Assembly: GCA_008375315.1 (NCBI GenBank)
Contig: CP032507.1
Location: forward strand, 124,001 to 188,000
Direction: 5' to 3'
DNA: 64,000 nt
Origin: Ectothiorhodospiraceae bacterium BW-2
Lineage (GTDB): Bacteria; Pseudomonadota; Gammaproteobacteria; Thiohalomonadales; Thiohalomonadaceae
Part shown: positions 39,563 to 48,700 of the stretch, one piece after another
Position numbering within the stretch: position 1 is the first letter of the stretch
Layout of the letters: every line of letters starts with the position of its first letter
Position numbers and translations under genes: made by a program
Notes under the pieces: generated by a model
Told to the model about the DNA's origin: nothing
Database searches by the model: none
The model's input: the letters and a program-made list of their open reading frames with translations, nothing else

Positions 39563-41182
39563 ATGAATTTAGAGCAGGTAATTGAAGCAATTAAATCTAC
39601 ATATGATGGGCATCAAAGTTTAAGCGAAATTGTAGATGATTTGAGTGGCGGTAATTATATTAATCACTGGGCAGAAAGACTTTGTGATGACGAATTTAAT
39701 AAAAATAATGAATTGGCAAAAGAATTGTTTGTTATTTTTGTTGATACATGTGAAAGTGTTAGGGAGCTAAATAATGTTGCTTTTCAAATATCTCGTGAAG
39801 ATGTATTAAATGACCATGAATGGGCTAGAGATTTGTATCGAAAAGCTATTGAGATGGCTTCAGATAATGTCTCTGAATTACGATTAATTGCAGATAATAT
39901 TATTTGTGACGACTCTTTAAATGATAAACAATGGGCAAGAAAAATTTATAAAAAAATAGAAGGGAATTTATGTGATTTATCTGAGTTTAATGAGTTAATT
40001 GATTCTATTGGTAATAACTTAAATGACAGAAAATGGAGTCTTGAATTAATAAATAAAGCAAAAGATTCTTTGTTATCTGCTGAGGATCGATTTGAGTTTG
40101 CGGGGTATAGCTCGACTATAATTGAACTCGCTAAACTTATTGCAGATATTAATTTTGGAAATGATAAAGAATCTGCAAAAGACCTATTTGAAATATTAAA
40201 AGATTATGAAGGGGTTACATGTCTTCTTGATGCTGCGAGAGAAGTTAAAGAAATCTATGAAGATGAATCGGATTACGTCGCAACCTTTATGAATGAATGC
40301 CTCAAGAAGTCTTTAGAGTATATGGATGATGGATATTATTGTGATGTCTATTATTTCATTAAAGATGATATGGAAGATGAAGACCGTGCCCAAGAATTTA
40401 TGGAAGAATATGAAGATGAAATGAGAAACGATTATGAGAATTATGGTGGTTGTGGTGAATTATTTGAAGATAATGAAAATGATATTGATTTAGATGATAT
40501 TGATTTTGATAACTATGATGATGAAAGAAATGCAATTAGAATTGGTTTAAAATTTCTATATTCTGATTTAGAAGAGCTATTGGAGGAGGAAGAAGAATTT
40601 GATTCGGCTAAAGAAATTGCTCAAGAGAAAATTTCGGAATTTATAGATACTTTTAACGATAAGGTTTCAGGTAATATGGAAGATAATATATATTATATGT
40701 CTTCATATAGCGATGAGTCAGTTGAATTAGATAATATATCAGGAATCAGCATAGAGAAATTCGATGTTGAATTTGATAATCTATCTATATATATTGTCCT
40801 TGCAAAAAAAATTCCAAGGGATATTCTAGATCGTATAGCATTAGATATGGTTGAGTATGATTTTACCCTTGAGGCGCTTAATGATGATGGTGATTTGGTA
40901 TATCAGAATTATTCTCAAGGTGAATATGATAGTGGTTACTATATGGCTAGTGATGATGAGGATGCGTTTGTTAATCAAAATTTAGATAAATATGAATTTG
41001 CGAAAGAAAGATTAAATGTTGAAGGGTCTTGTTCATCTCTTCGTCAGCTCCCCTCCACCCCTTTCCCGCTGGGAGAGGCGGAGAGGGAAGGCGAGGGAAT
41101 CATGCCTCATGAAGGTGACGAGACGATGAACAAGACCATGTTGCCGACATTCCGCATACATTTCCAAGATTTGGCAATTTAA
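39563..41182 (+). CDS. Acidic helical-repeat protein of the AT-rich island (C-terminus altered)
   Basis: 539 residues, very acidic, AT-rich coding. The N-terminal half has repeated units of LND-x-x-WAR-x-x-Y-x-K type (LNDHEWARDLYRKA, LNDKQWARKIYKK, LNDRKWSLELINKA) that predict TPR-like helical hairpins. The middle is extremely Asp/Glu-rich (NDIDLDDIDFDNYDDE). ATG 39563 is preferred to a TTG two codons earlier. The last 52 codons are not native: a MITE at 41024 and then an IS1634-like end supply them. Removing the insertions gives an ancestral stop right after ERLNVE, a 487-residue protein. The function is not recognised. Confidence 0.7.
   Translation: MNLEQVIEAIKSTYDGHQSLSEIVDDLSGGNYINHWAERLCDDEFNKNNELAKELFVIFVDTCESVRELNNVAFQISREDVLNDHEWARDLYRKAIEMASDNVSELRLIADNIICDDSLNDKQWARKIYKKIEGNLCDLSEFNELIDSIGNNLNDRKWSLELINKAKDSLLSAEDRFEFAGYSSTIIELAKLIADINFGNDKESAKDLFEILKDYEGVTCLLDAAREVKEIYEDESDYVATFMNECLKKSLEYMDDGYYCDVYYFIKDDMEDEDRAQEFMEEYEDEMRNDYENYGGCGELFEDNENDIDLDDIDFDNYDDERNAIRIGLKFLYSDLEELLEEEEEFDSAKEIAQEKISEFIDTFNDKVSGNMEDNIYYMSSYSDESVELDNISGISIEKFDVEFDNLSIYIVLAKKIPRDILDRIALDMVEYDFTLEALNDDGDLVYQNYSQGEYDSGYYMASDDEDAFVNQNLDKYEFAKERLNVEGSCSSLRQLPSTPFPLGEAEREGEGIMPHEGDETMNKTMLPTFRIHFQDLAI
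41024..41137. mobile_element. 114-bp MITE inserted in the 3' end of the acidic gene
   Basis: Terminal repeats GGTCTTGTTCATCTCTTCGT and its near-complement at 41116-41137 resemble the DUF6399-IS ends. The interior has CT/GA-rich arms around CCCGCTGGG. Left flank ATGTTGAA (41016-41023) reappears to the right as ATGTTG (41138-41143), and, once the next element is removed, as ATGTTGAA, an 8-bp target duplication. It is translated in frame as part of the gene it interrupts. Confidence 0.82.
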
Positions 41183-41324
41183 TAAAATTTTGATTTTAAA
41201 TAAAGAATAATATTAAGCAAAATTCATGCCTGTATTTGATGTTCTGCATACAAAATTTTCACTTGAGTATTTAGCCAACGCCCAGATTTGGTGAATTTTA
41301 ATATAGCATCAGGTGTAGAATTGT

Positions 41325-41731
41325 ATGTCAGTCCATGTAGAAACAGGTACCCCATTACATCCCAACCATTACGAAACCAAAACCCTAGACCATTTGGGTC
41401 TAGTATCCGCCATGATTGATGAATTAGGGTTGGTTGAGCAAATAGATGCCCTACTACCTAAAGATGAAGAGAAACAAACTATTTCCCACGGACAGGCTGT
41501 TAAAGCAATGATTTTGAACGGATTAGGGTTTGCTCATCGCGCACTCTATCTCACGCCTCTTTTTTTTCGGGATAAACCTGTCGATAGATTAATCGGAGAA
41601 GGAGTTACTGCTGATCAAATTAATGACGATGCTCTGGGGCGAGCCTTAGACGCTGTATATAACTATGGCATTGACTCACTCTATGGACAATTAGCTGTTA
41701 AAAGCGTTCATACACTCGGCTTAACGGGAGG
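41325..41731 (+). pseudogene. DUF4277/IS1634-type transposase, N-terminal fragment
   Basis: 136 residues: ETKTLDHLGLVSAMIDELGL, ISHGQAVKAMILNGLGFAHR and LGRALDAVYNYGIDSLYGQL. It is clearly homologous to the start of the transposase at 46087-47739 but not identical, so the two belong to different elements of one family. The frame is cut at the IS3-family copy. Confidence 0.85.
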
Positions 41732-41811
41732 CCCTGAGTGTCAAGATACCCTGAGACCACCCCTGATGAGAAATGAATGTAGAATCAGGGGGGCAACAGA
41801 GGAGATACACG

Positions 41812-42216
41812 ATGCCCAAAGATACTACCGTTTTACCCTCCAACGAGGTTACCGACCCCGATGAAGAGAAGCGCTCCTACCGCAAATTTAGTGAGGAAGA
41901 GAAGCTTCGGATCCTAGCAGAAGCAGAGCAGTGCAAGGAGCCGGGTCAGCTAGGCGAGCTGCTGCGCAAAGAGCAGATCTACAGCTCCCATCTGACCAAA
42001 TGGCGCCGACAACTGCAAGCACAGGGGCAGGCTGGCCTGAAAGGGAAACAGAGTGGTCGCAAACCGAGCCTAGACAAGCGAGATAAGGAGATAGAGCGTT
42101 TAAAGAAGGAAATTCAGCGTCTTAGCCAACGGTTACAGCAGACCGAAGGGGTGATTGCGCTCCAAAAAAAAGCCTTCAGCTTATTGGAGCAGATGAACAC
42201 AGAGATAAGCTTATGA
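41812..42216 (+). CDS. IS3-family OrfA, copy 4
   Basis: 134 residues, identical to the other OrfA copies; ATG 41812 after GAGGAG. Confidence 0.9.
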   Translation: MPKDTTVLPSNEVTDPDEEKRSYRKFSEEEKLRILAEAEQCKEPGQLGELLRKEQIYSSHLTKWRRQLQAQGQAGLKGKQSGRKPSLDKRDKEIERLKKEIQRLSQRLQQTEGVIALQKKAFSLLEQMNTEISL

Positions 42217-43262
42217 GATTAGTTGAAAAAGAGTGCCCCAGTTCGGTGAGCATAAGAGCCGCTTGCGATAGCCTAGCGCTCTCGCGTGCAGGCTACTACC
42301 GCCGACAGGCTCCGGTTGTCTCCCCCCGAGCGAGCCTTCCAAGACCCGTCGCAGCCAATGCGCTGAGTGAGGCAGAGAGGCAAGCCGTTCTGGGGCTTTT
42401 GAACAGCGAACGATTCTATGACCAACCTCCGGCAGAGATCTATGCTAGCCTGCTGGATGAAGGGAAATATTACTGTTCAATCAGTACGATGTATCGGATC
42501 CTTCGTGCTAATCAACAGACGGGAGAGCGGCGAGCTCAAAAACCGGCCAAATCACACGCTATCCCCCGATTACGGGCGACCCGCCCGAATGAGGTTTGGA
42601 CATGGGATATCACTAAGCTTCCCACCACAGAGCAGGGTAACTTCTTGAATCTCTATGTGGTGATGGATCTCTACAGCCGTTTTATTGTGGCTTGGATGGT
42701 CTCAAGGAAGGAGAATAGTGAGCTCTCCAAGCTGTTAATCAGTGACGCAGCGGCTCGCTATCGGGTCGCGCTCAGTGGCTTAACACTGCATCAGGATAGA
42801 GGTGTGCCGATGACCGCCAGAGGCTATCTCGACTTGATGGCCGAACTGGGGATCACCTGCTCCCACAGCCGTCCACGAGTCAGTAACGACAATCCGTTTA
42901 GCGAGAGTCAATTTAAAACACTCAAGCAACAACCCGATTATCCTCAACGATTGACAGGAGTTGACCATGCCAGAATATGGTTTAGTGACTATGTTGACTG
43001 GTACTGTTTCCACCACCACCATCGAGGGATTGCGTGGTTCACTCCAGAGCAGGTATTTACCGGTCGTTACAAGGAGGTTAGCGAGCAGCGTGAACAGGCG
43101 CTGAAGCAGGCCTATCAGCAGCATCCGAAACGCTTTATTCATGGTGAGCCCAAGGTTAAGCAACCCCCTACTGAGGTATGGATTAACCCCGCTCTACCGG
43201 AGGAGGGGGTGGGGTCGCTGGAGGTCAACTATCCAACCCTGAATAGAGCGAAGGAGAGATGA
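42213..43262 (+). CDS. IS3-family transposase OrfB, copy 4
   Basis: 349 residues, the same product as at 15310-16359, DDE triad intact. Confidence 0.93.
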   Translation: MRLVEKECPSSVSIRAACDSLALSRAGYYRRQAPVVSPRASLPRPVAANALSEAERQAVLGLLNSERFYDQPPAEIYASLLDEGKYYCSISTMYRILRANQQTGERRAQKPAKSHAIPRLRATRPNEVWTWDITKLPTTEQGNFLNLYVVMDLYSRFIVAWMVSRKENSELSKLLISDAAARYRVALSGLTLHQDRGVPMTARGYLDLMAELGITCSHSRPRVSNDNPFSESQFKTLKQQPDYPQRLTGVDHARIWFSDYVDWYCFHHHHRGIAWFTPEQVFTGRYKEVSEQREQALKQAYQQHPKRFIHGEPKVKQPPTEVWINPALPEEGVGSLEVNYPTLNRAKER

Positions 43263-43620
43263 GTGACGGTGCCGCTAGTGGGTCTATCGTCGATGGCTTT
43301 AGCCGGTTGTGGTGGCTGAATGACAGAGCGTTATCCATAGCCCGCCCCCCGGAGACCCCCTTATTATCGTAGGGGGGCGGGCTGTGGGTAACGCGGTGCA
43401 GGAGGGAGGTTCCTAGATTAGGGGTTGCAGTTCGCCTTGCAGCTCCCCCTTGCTGAAGGGCTTGGCTCTTGCGGCAAAGGGCCATGAGGGTCATGTTCGC
43501 TCCTTGTTGCGTCATGACTCAACATAGGCGAAATTTGCCGGTGAGGGCAGTGGCAATCACCGGCTAGATTTAGAGCTTTATTTTTTTAACAACTGGTCTC
43601 AAATTGCTTGACAGCTTCCG

Positions 43621-44414
43621 TCTCCATTGCCACAGAGTGGCTGGAAAACCCCGAAGAGGGCAACTATGACAAACAGGATTGTGAGCGTAAGGCATTCAAA
43701 CGCCTAGCAAAAAAGTTGAAATCGGCGTTTCCGCGTCTACCCATCTGTCTGGTTGCCGATGGACTCTATCCTTATCAGGGATTCTTCGAAATTTGCTCAG
43801 AGTATGGTTGGGGCTGGATAGTCACCTTCAAGGATGGCAATCTGCCATCTGTTTGGGAAGAGGTTAAATCCTTGTGCCAGTTAACATCCGGCAATCAACG
43901 AAAAATCATTCTACGGCAACAGGATAATGTCATTGAGCAAAACTATACATGGATTAACGATATTGACTATCATGGCGTGAAACTACACTGGCTGGAATGC
44001 ATAGAGACAACCACCGACAAAGAGGGGCAGATAATTGAAAATCGGTTCGTTCACATTAGCTCCTATCCCATCAACTGGAATACGGCACCGGAATTGAGCC
44101 GTACCGGACGCTTACGCTGGAAAATAGAGAACGAAGGCTTTAATACCCAAAAAAATCATGGATATGCATTAGAGCACAAATTTTCACGGGTGAGTTATCT
44201 GGCGACCAAGAATTACTACCAGTGCTTGCAAATAGCTCACATCATCAATCAGTTACTGGTATTTAGCAAGACATTTCAAAGTGTTATGCAGGGGAAGATG
44301 ACCTTAAAGCGCATCTGGGGAAAGATGATTGCCGTTATGACTGAACGAAAACTGTCGGTAACGAAATTAGCCCAACTCACCGGGCGCCCCTGCCAGATTC
44401 GACTCATCAATTAA
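43621..44414 (+). pseudogene. Transposase C-terminal fragment of a different IS
   Basis: About 263 residues open from the IS edge: LPICLVADGLYPYQGFFEIC, WGWIVTFKDGNLPSVWEEV and LRWKIENEGFNTQKNHGYAL. The D and E regions fit a DDE transposase of the IS4-like superfamily that is not the DUF4277 type on the other side of the IS3 copy. The N-terminus is lost. Confidence 0.75.
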
Positions 44415-44621
44415 AAGACGATGGAGATCCCCGCTCCGAAATTCGGGATAACCCTCATTACACACTGGAGACAAGCTCACTCAACACCGCTGTACAATTT
44501 GAAATAGTTGACTTTTCAACAAGGAAATGTTGAGAAGAGGGGGGGTATTGTCGCCAAGAAAGCAAGGCTATGTAGTGATGCTGGTTTGGCGGTGACTCTG
44601 AATTGCTGTGCGGAATGTCGG

Positions 44622-45341
44622 ATGTTGAATAAAAATTCAGAATATGCTGTTCAATTCACAGCACATGAATTAAAAATAATTTTTATGCAAGATTTGGATT
44701 ATTATAAAAATAATCCAAATCTAAATTTTAAAGTCCGACCTGGATATGGTTATAATAAATTTTATTTAGATTGGGTTGATGGCTCATATGATATGAGCCT
44801 CCAGGCTTTAATACATTTTATAATGTTTGAGAGAAATCTCTTCAAAAGAATAGTTTCTAAAGAGACGTATAGAAAGCTTTCTCCATTTATGAAAAAAAAT
44901 CCAGAAGGATTGTTTGATTTTTATGATCATGATGTGCAAGATGGTGAATTGGTTGATAAAATTGAATGGTTATTAATAAACTTCATCAGATGCTTATTTA
45001 AAGCCAATGGCCTTGAATTTCAAAATGATGATTACAACTCAGACGCACAATTTTCACATATATCATCATGTGCTGTTTTTGAAAATATTATTGTATCTAG
45101 GAAATTTTATCAAGACTTTAACGATTATATCAAAACAAATAACTTAAATGATGATGAAATTGAACAACTATCTGTAATATTTAATAATACATCAGACTTG
45201 AAGGGGCTTTTGTATTTATCAGAATCTTTATTAAAAAAGTATACTGAATTATCAAAAAAAATAGTTGAAATCAGCATTACAAGAGCAAACAAAAATAGCG
45301 AACTAAGCAAAATTGCTTTTTTTTATAAAGAAACATTTTAG
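44622..45341 (+). CDS. Unknown protein, second gene of the AT-rich island
   Basis: 239 residues, AT-rich. The frame is open further upstream, but those codons are IS end sequence. The ATG at 44622 (MLNKNSEYAVQFTAHELKII) lies in the ancestral target site and would have overlapped the stop of the acidic gene (ATGTTGAATAA), so this start is favoured. No family is recognised; the protein is mostly helical, rich in Lys, Asn and Phe, without signal peptide or membrane segment. It ends 9 bp before the kinase-like gene. Confidence 0.6.
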   Translation: MLNKNSEYAVQFTAHELKIIFMQDLDYYKNNPNLNFKVRPGYGYNKFYLDWVDGSYDMSLQALIHFIMFERNLFKRIVSKETYRKLSPFMKKNPEGLFDFYDHDVQDGELVDKIEWLLINFIRCLFKANGLEFQNDDYNSDAQFSHISSCAVFENIIVSRKFYQDFNDYIKTNNLNDDEIEQLSVIFNNTSDLKGLLYLSESLLKKYTELSKKIVEISITRANKNSELSKIAFFYKETF

Positions 45342-45350
45342 AGATGAAGA

Positions 45351-45988
45351 ATGGATGATGAAGGTGCAAGCATTAAAAAATTAGTTAAAAAAGATGGTTA
45401 TATTTATAAGTACTACAGAAAAGGTAATTTGCTTTCTTCTTGCGATATTATTGGGAATAGAGTTGATATAATTAATAATTTTTCATATCATAAATATGAA
45501 GCATTAATAAACACACAAATCGATGTCGATGCTGATACGTATATATATAAAAAAAATATTTAAAGAAAGAAAAAAACTACAAAATTGATACTGTCGAATT
45601 AAAAAAAATTGCTATAGCATTGGAACATATTAATAGCTTAGGATTCATTCATGGTGATATAAATAATAAAAATATTATCCATACTGAGGATGGGTATAAA
45701 ATTATTGACTATGAACCAGACCTTTACCAAATAAAAAATGGCAAGAAACAACTTATGGTTACTTTACCTTATACATCTAAATATGAATATGTTAATAAAT
45801 TGTGCCTAACAACAACAGACAAATTAGGGTTTTTTTATTACGTAAGAAGATTGAGTGGTAAATTTAATGCAAGAGATATAGTAAGGTTATCAAAAAATTT
45901 TGCGCATCCAGATTATATAGGTATGACAGAAATCGAGTTCAATAAACTTAGCTATTTAGAAATATTGACTTTATCATTAGGATGTTAA
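45351..45988 (+). pseudogene. Small kinase-like protein split by a frameshift in an A8 run
   Basis: Two frames join into one about 212-residue protein. The first (45351-45563) ends DTYIYKKNI. The second carries EHINSLGFIHGDINNKNIIH, the HxDxxxxN catalytic loop of protein kinase-like folds, then GYKIIDYEPDL in place of the DFG metal-binding motif. The frames meet at an A8 tract (45549-45556); nine A residues would restore a single frame. It is either a recent frameshift or a site of transcriptional slippage. The N-lobe is very short, resembling minimal LPS- or aminoglycoside-kinase-like proteins. Third gene of the AT-rich island. Confidence 0.65.
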
Positions 45989-46068
45989 TAAAACACATGG
46001 AAAATTTATTTTAGATGAGAATGAAATTAAGCCTGTGAATAGAATAATGGCTGTTTTCATGCTTATTA

Positions 46069-47815
46069 CCGGGACTCCGCACGACATCATCCACTTCCAG
46101 AATATAACTTGGAATAGCGCTCACCCAACATGTTTACCAGAGCGATATGATACTCATTCAGATTCAGCACAAGCTCCTGCGTTTCCGCAATAACAAGCAA
46201 TGTAATACCCGAAAAATATTGGAAAACCCAGCGTGCAGAAGGATTGTTGATGAGTTTACCTTTTTGGTTGGGGAAGGTTTCGTCGCAGGCCGCCAGTCGT
46301 TCCCGAATACGATGTTCCAAAGCGGCGTACACCATCAGACTCAGAGTCATGACCATCATCAGCGCCATGATGCGCTTAGGTGACTCAAGGAACAGTGTCG
46401 ATGCCATAAACATTGGGTCTTTAAGAAAGCGGAAGCCGCGTTCGACTTTTTGCTGGTCTTTGTAGGCCGCAATGAGTTCTTCATGCGGTAAGGCTTGATC
46501 GTCGAGCTGATTACTGGCGAGGATAAAACAACTTTTGCGTTGCAAGCGACGGGTGCGTTCTTGAAGATCTACAGCCATCGCACCCTCAATGCGATAATCG
46601 AAATAGTCGGGTTGCCGCCCTTGTGCGGGTCGGCCTTTACCCTTAAAGCGCGGGATAGCGTTGATCTCCACCTCACTGAGAGTATTCAGCTTCAGCGTCG
46701 TTTCAAATTGAGTCAACGCTTGGCGGGCATCAGCGTCGCAGGCAAAATTTTGCTTGCATAGCTTGGTAAATGCCCTCAACTCAGCCAGACTTTGTTTGCC
46801 ACACTGTTTATTGATAGTTTTCTGAGCACGCTGGTAGGCTTCTGGTGAAAACACAACGACCCAACGCTGCCTAACCTCGCCATAGTTGACCCCCAGCGCG
46901 CGGAAGGCGGGTTGTTCCGGAGTGTGTATCCATTCAGGAGCCGTCATATCGATGATCTCGCGTGCCAAATTCAGCGTTTCCGGTACCCGACTAATCCACA
47001 GCAGGTGATTCATCGAACTGAGTGTATCGGCTGTATACAACGCACTGTCGGCAACCAGGTATTCGATACTGAAATCGCTATCCATCTGTTCGGTGAAATC
47101 GGTCACCATCTCACGAAAGCTCTCTTTATCGCTATTATTACCATTCAGCGTCTGCATCAGTAATGGGATTCCGGCTTGACGCTCACAAATCAGTTGCAGT
47201 ACCACCTGGTTCAGGTCGGGGCGGTGATCACGACTGTAGCCTTTGGTGAGCTGAATGACACCCTCTTCCGGCTCTTCATCACTGTTGTACCGACCATCAA
47301 CATGAAAACTGGTCGAGTCCAGATGTCCAAAACGGCACGACAATCCCAACCTGTGCACCGCTTGTGATGCGAGCTGTGGGTAGAGCACTGAAGGATCGTA
47401 GTTCCATATCGCATCCAAAGCGCGCCCCAATACATCGTCATTCAGATGCGCTGATTCAATATTTGGGCCAATGAGGCGTTCCACGGGTTTATTGCTGAAG
47501 AACTGCTCTGTCAGATACAGCGCGCGATTGGCAAAGCCCAAACCATTTAAAACCATGGCTTTAACTGCCTGGCCAATCGAGACGACACGTTTTTTCCCGT
47601 CTTGAAGTATCAATGCATCGATGAGACTGCCGATCCCCAGCTCATCGTACATGCCTGCAACCAAACCCAGATGATCCAGGTTTTCGCTACGGTAATATTG
47701 AGGGGATTCCATTGAACCCGTGCTGATGTGTGATGCCATGTGAGTCTCACCTAACGCTGAAAATAACTAGATCTGGGGAAATAGTTCCTGATGCTCAAGG
47801 TGTGCGGAGTGTCGG
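46069..47815 (-). mobile_element. IS1634-family (DUF4277) element
   Basis: 1747 bp bounded by CCGGGACTCCGCAC (46069-46082) and GTGCGGAGTGTCGG (47802-47815), an imperfect inverted repeat related to the ends of the element at 41144. No target duplication was found. It lies just beyond the AT-rich island. Confidence 0.82.
46087..47739 (-). CDS. IS1634-family transposase with DUF4277
   Basis: 550 residues. DUF4277 N-terminal domain (SENLDHLGLVAGMYDELGIG), first catalytic Asp in FGHLDSTSFHVDGRY, second in EYLVADSALYTADTL, and the late DDE block KDQQKVERGFRFLKDPMF with the conserved Glu. Full length and apparently intact. Confidence 0.92.
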   Translation of the reverse strand: MASHISTGSMESPQYYRSENLDHLGLVAGMYDELGIGSLIDALILQDGKKRVVSIGQAVKAMVLNGLGFANRALYLTEQFFSNKPVERLIGPNIESAHLNDDVLGRALDAIWNYDPSVLYPQLASQAVHRLGLSCRFGHLDSTSFHVDGRYNSDEEPEEGVIQLTKGYSRDHRPDLNQVVLQLICERQAGIPLLMQTLNGNNSDKESFREMVTDFTEQMDSDFSIEYLVADSALYTADTLSSMNHLLWISRVPETLNLAREIIDMTAPEWIHTPEQPAFRALGVNYGEVRQRWVVVFSPEAYQRAQKTINKQCGKQSLAELRAFTKLCKQNFACDADARQALTQFETTLKLNTLSEVEINAIPRFKGKGRPAQGRQPDYFDYRIEGAMAVDLQERTRRLQRKSCFILASNQLDDQALPHEELIAAYKDQQKVERGFRFLKDPMFMASTLFLESPKRIMALMMVMTLSLMVYAALEHRIRERLAACDETFPNQKGKLINNPSARWVFQYFSGITLLVIAETQELVLNLNEYHIALVNMLGERYSKLYSGSG

Positions 47816-48248
47816 CTCTAAATACAGTTGGACTCATTTCTTTTCCTGCGCCTAACAAGTTATTAAACAGATCCGTATATCTTCCCAACAGACCCGCATT
47901 AGCCTCCCTGAATCCGGCCGAAAACAGCGATTTCCTAACGGGTGATCTTTCCATTTGGCAGGATAAACAGAAAACCGGTTATCTTCCCCGTCGATCAGGT
48001 ATGGAGTGAGTATATCAAAAATCCATGACAATTCTATCGTCTTACCCATTAGTTTGCGGTTTTTGGGTACAAAAAGACTCTTGATGTGCGGTAATGAGTG
48101 ATTTAATCTTGCGAAATGGTACCTGTTTTGGTGATTTTCTAACGGGTTATCCTCCTTTTTGTCATGATCACTGACCAGGGCGTGTTTGATGCTGGAGCTA
48201 AGAGGTCAAGTCTTGACATGACAGTTATGGGTGCGCTAACACTTCCCC
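47816..48248. other. Degenerate intergenic stretch
   Basis: About 430 bp with no well-supported gene. A short minus-strand frame (47852-48049, MGKTIELSWIFDILTPYLID) could be a remnant but matches nothing I know. CTAACGGGTGATC and CTAACGGGTTATC occur about 200 bp apart as an imperfect direct repeat. Confidence 0.4.
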
Positions 48249-48346
48249 ATGACTCGCCAACTTCGACTTGAATTTCCTGGCGCAATTTATTATGTCGCTT
48301 CGCCTGGCAACGCGCAAAACGCTTGGAAAGTTTGTTTGCCCATGCG
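48249..48346 (+). pseudogene. REP-associated tyrosine transposase (RAYT) start fragment
   Basis: MTRQLRLEFPGAIYYVASPG is the standard opening of Y1/TnpA_REP transposases, which process REP hairpins. Only about 30 residues remain. An upstream GGTCAAGTCTTGACATGAC palindrome looks like a REP unit. Confidence 0.7.
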
Positions 48347-48348
48347 GT

Positions 48349-48477
48349 TCAAGGCGACAAGGTCTTGCGCGACGCGACCATCAGAAAAGCGTTTGTTTTT
48401 AGCGTATGTTTTTGCTCAGTAAAAAAAGGTGGATCGAGATAAATAAGATCAATAGAGCCTTTGTCAATCGACTTCAT
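48349..48477 (-). pseudogene. DNA methyltransferase fragment with DPPF motif
   Basis: From an ATG at 48477: GSIDLIYLDPPFFTEQKHTL, motif IV of a beta-class adenine/cytosine-N4 methyltransferase, near its N-terminus. After about 29 residues the homology stops at the junction with the RAYT fragment. It is another broken restriction-modification relic. Confidence 0.68.
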
Positions 48478-48490
48478 TTCTAGTGCCTGA

Positions 48491-48556
48491 GGGTCAGGTC
48501 TTGCAATCACGCATTTGGGCATTGCGTTACGGATGCCGGATTGCAAGACCTGACCC
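48491..48556. repeat. REP-like palindrome
   Basis: GGGTCAGGTCTTGCAAT (48491-48507) and its exact reverse complement (48540-48556), with a 32-nt loop that can pair further. The sequence is of the type associated with RAYT genes, consistent with the RAYT fragment 150 bp away. Confidence 0.75.
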
Positions 48557-48700
48557 CATTTCTGACCCTGGCATGGTTAGTGAACACACGAGGCAAACCA
48601 GTGGCGTAAGCCATCTATTATTCACATTTCATCTCCGCAAATCGGCTAAGAGCACGCATTTAATCTATGGTTCCACCAAGAGTGGCTGCTTTCAGTTGCG

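Larger units (their letters stand above)
41732..43620 (+). mobile_element. IS3-family element, copy 4
   Basis: 1889 bp, plus orientation, between fragments of two different transposases. Flanks GAGG and TCTC do not match, consistent with recombination between two IS3-family copies. Confidence 0.93.
41144..44621 (+). mobile_element. IS1634-like element, now a mosaic
   Basis: Inverted ends CCGACATTCCGCATAC (41144) and GTGCGGAATGTCGG (44608-44621), like those of the element at 46069. The 6-bp ATGTTG occurs on both sides (41138-41143 and 44622-44627), giving a target duplication. Inside are the N-terminal part of its transposase, a full IS3-family copy (41732-43620) and the C-terminal part of an unrelated transposase, so the interior has been rebuilt by later events. 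Confidence 0.78.

Noticed and set aside
44508-44621. Longer N-terminus for the 239-aa island gene
   Set aside because: These 38 codons are IS end sequence; the native ATG is within the target duplication.
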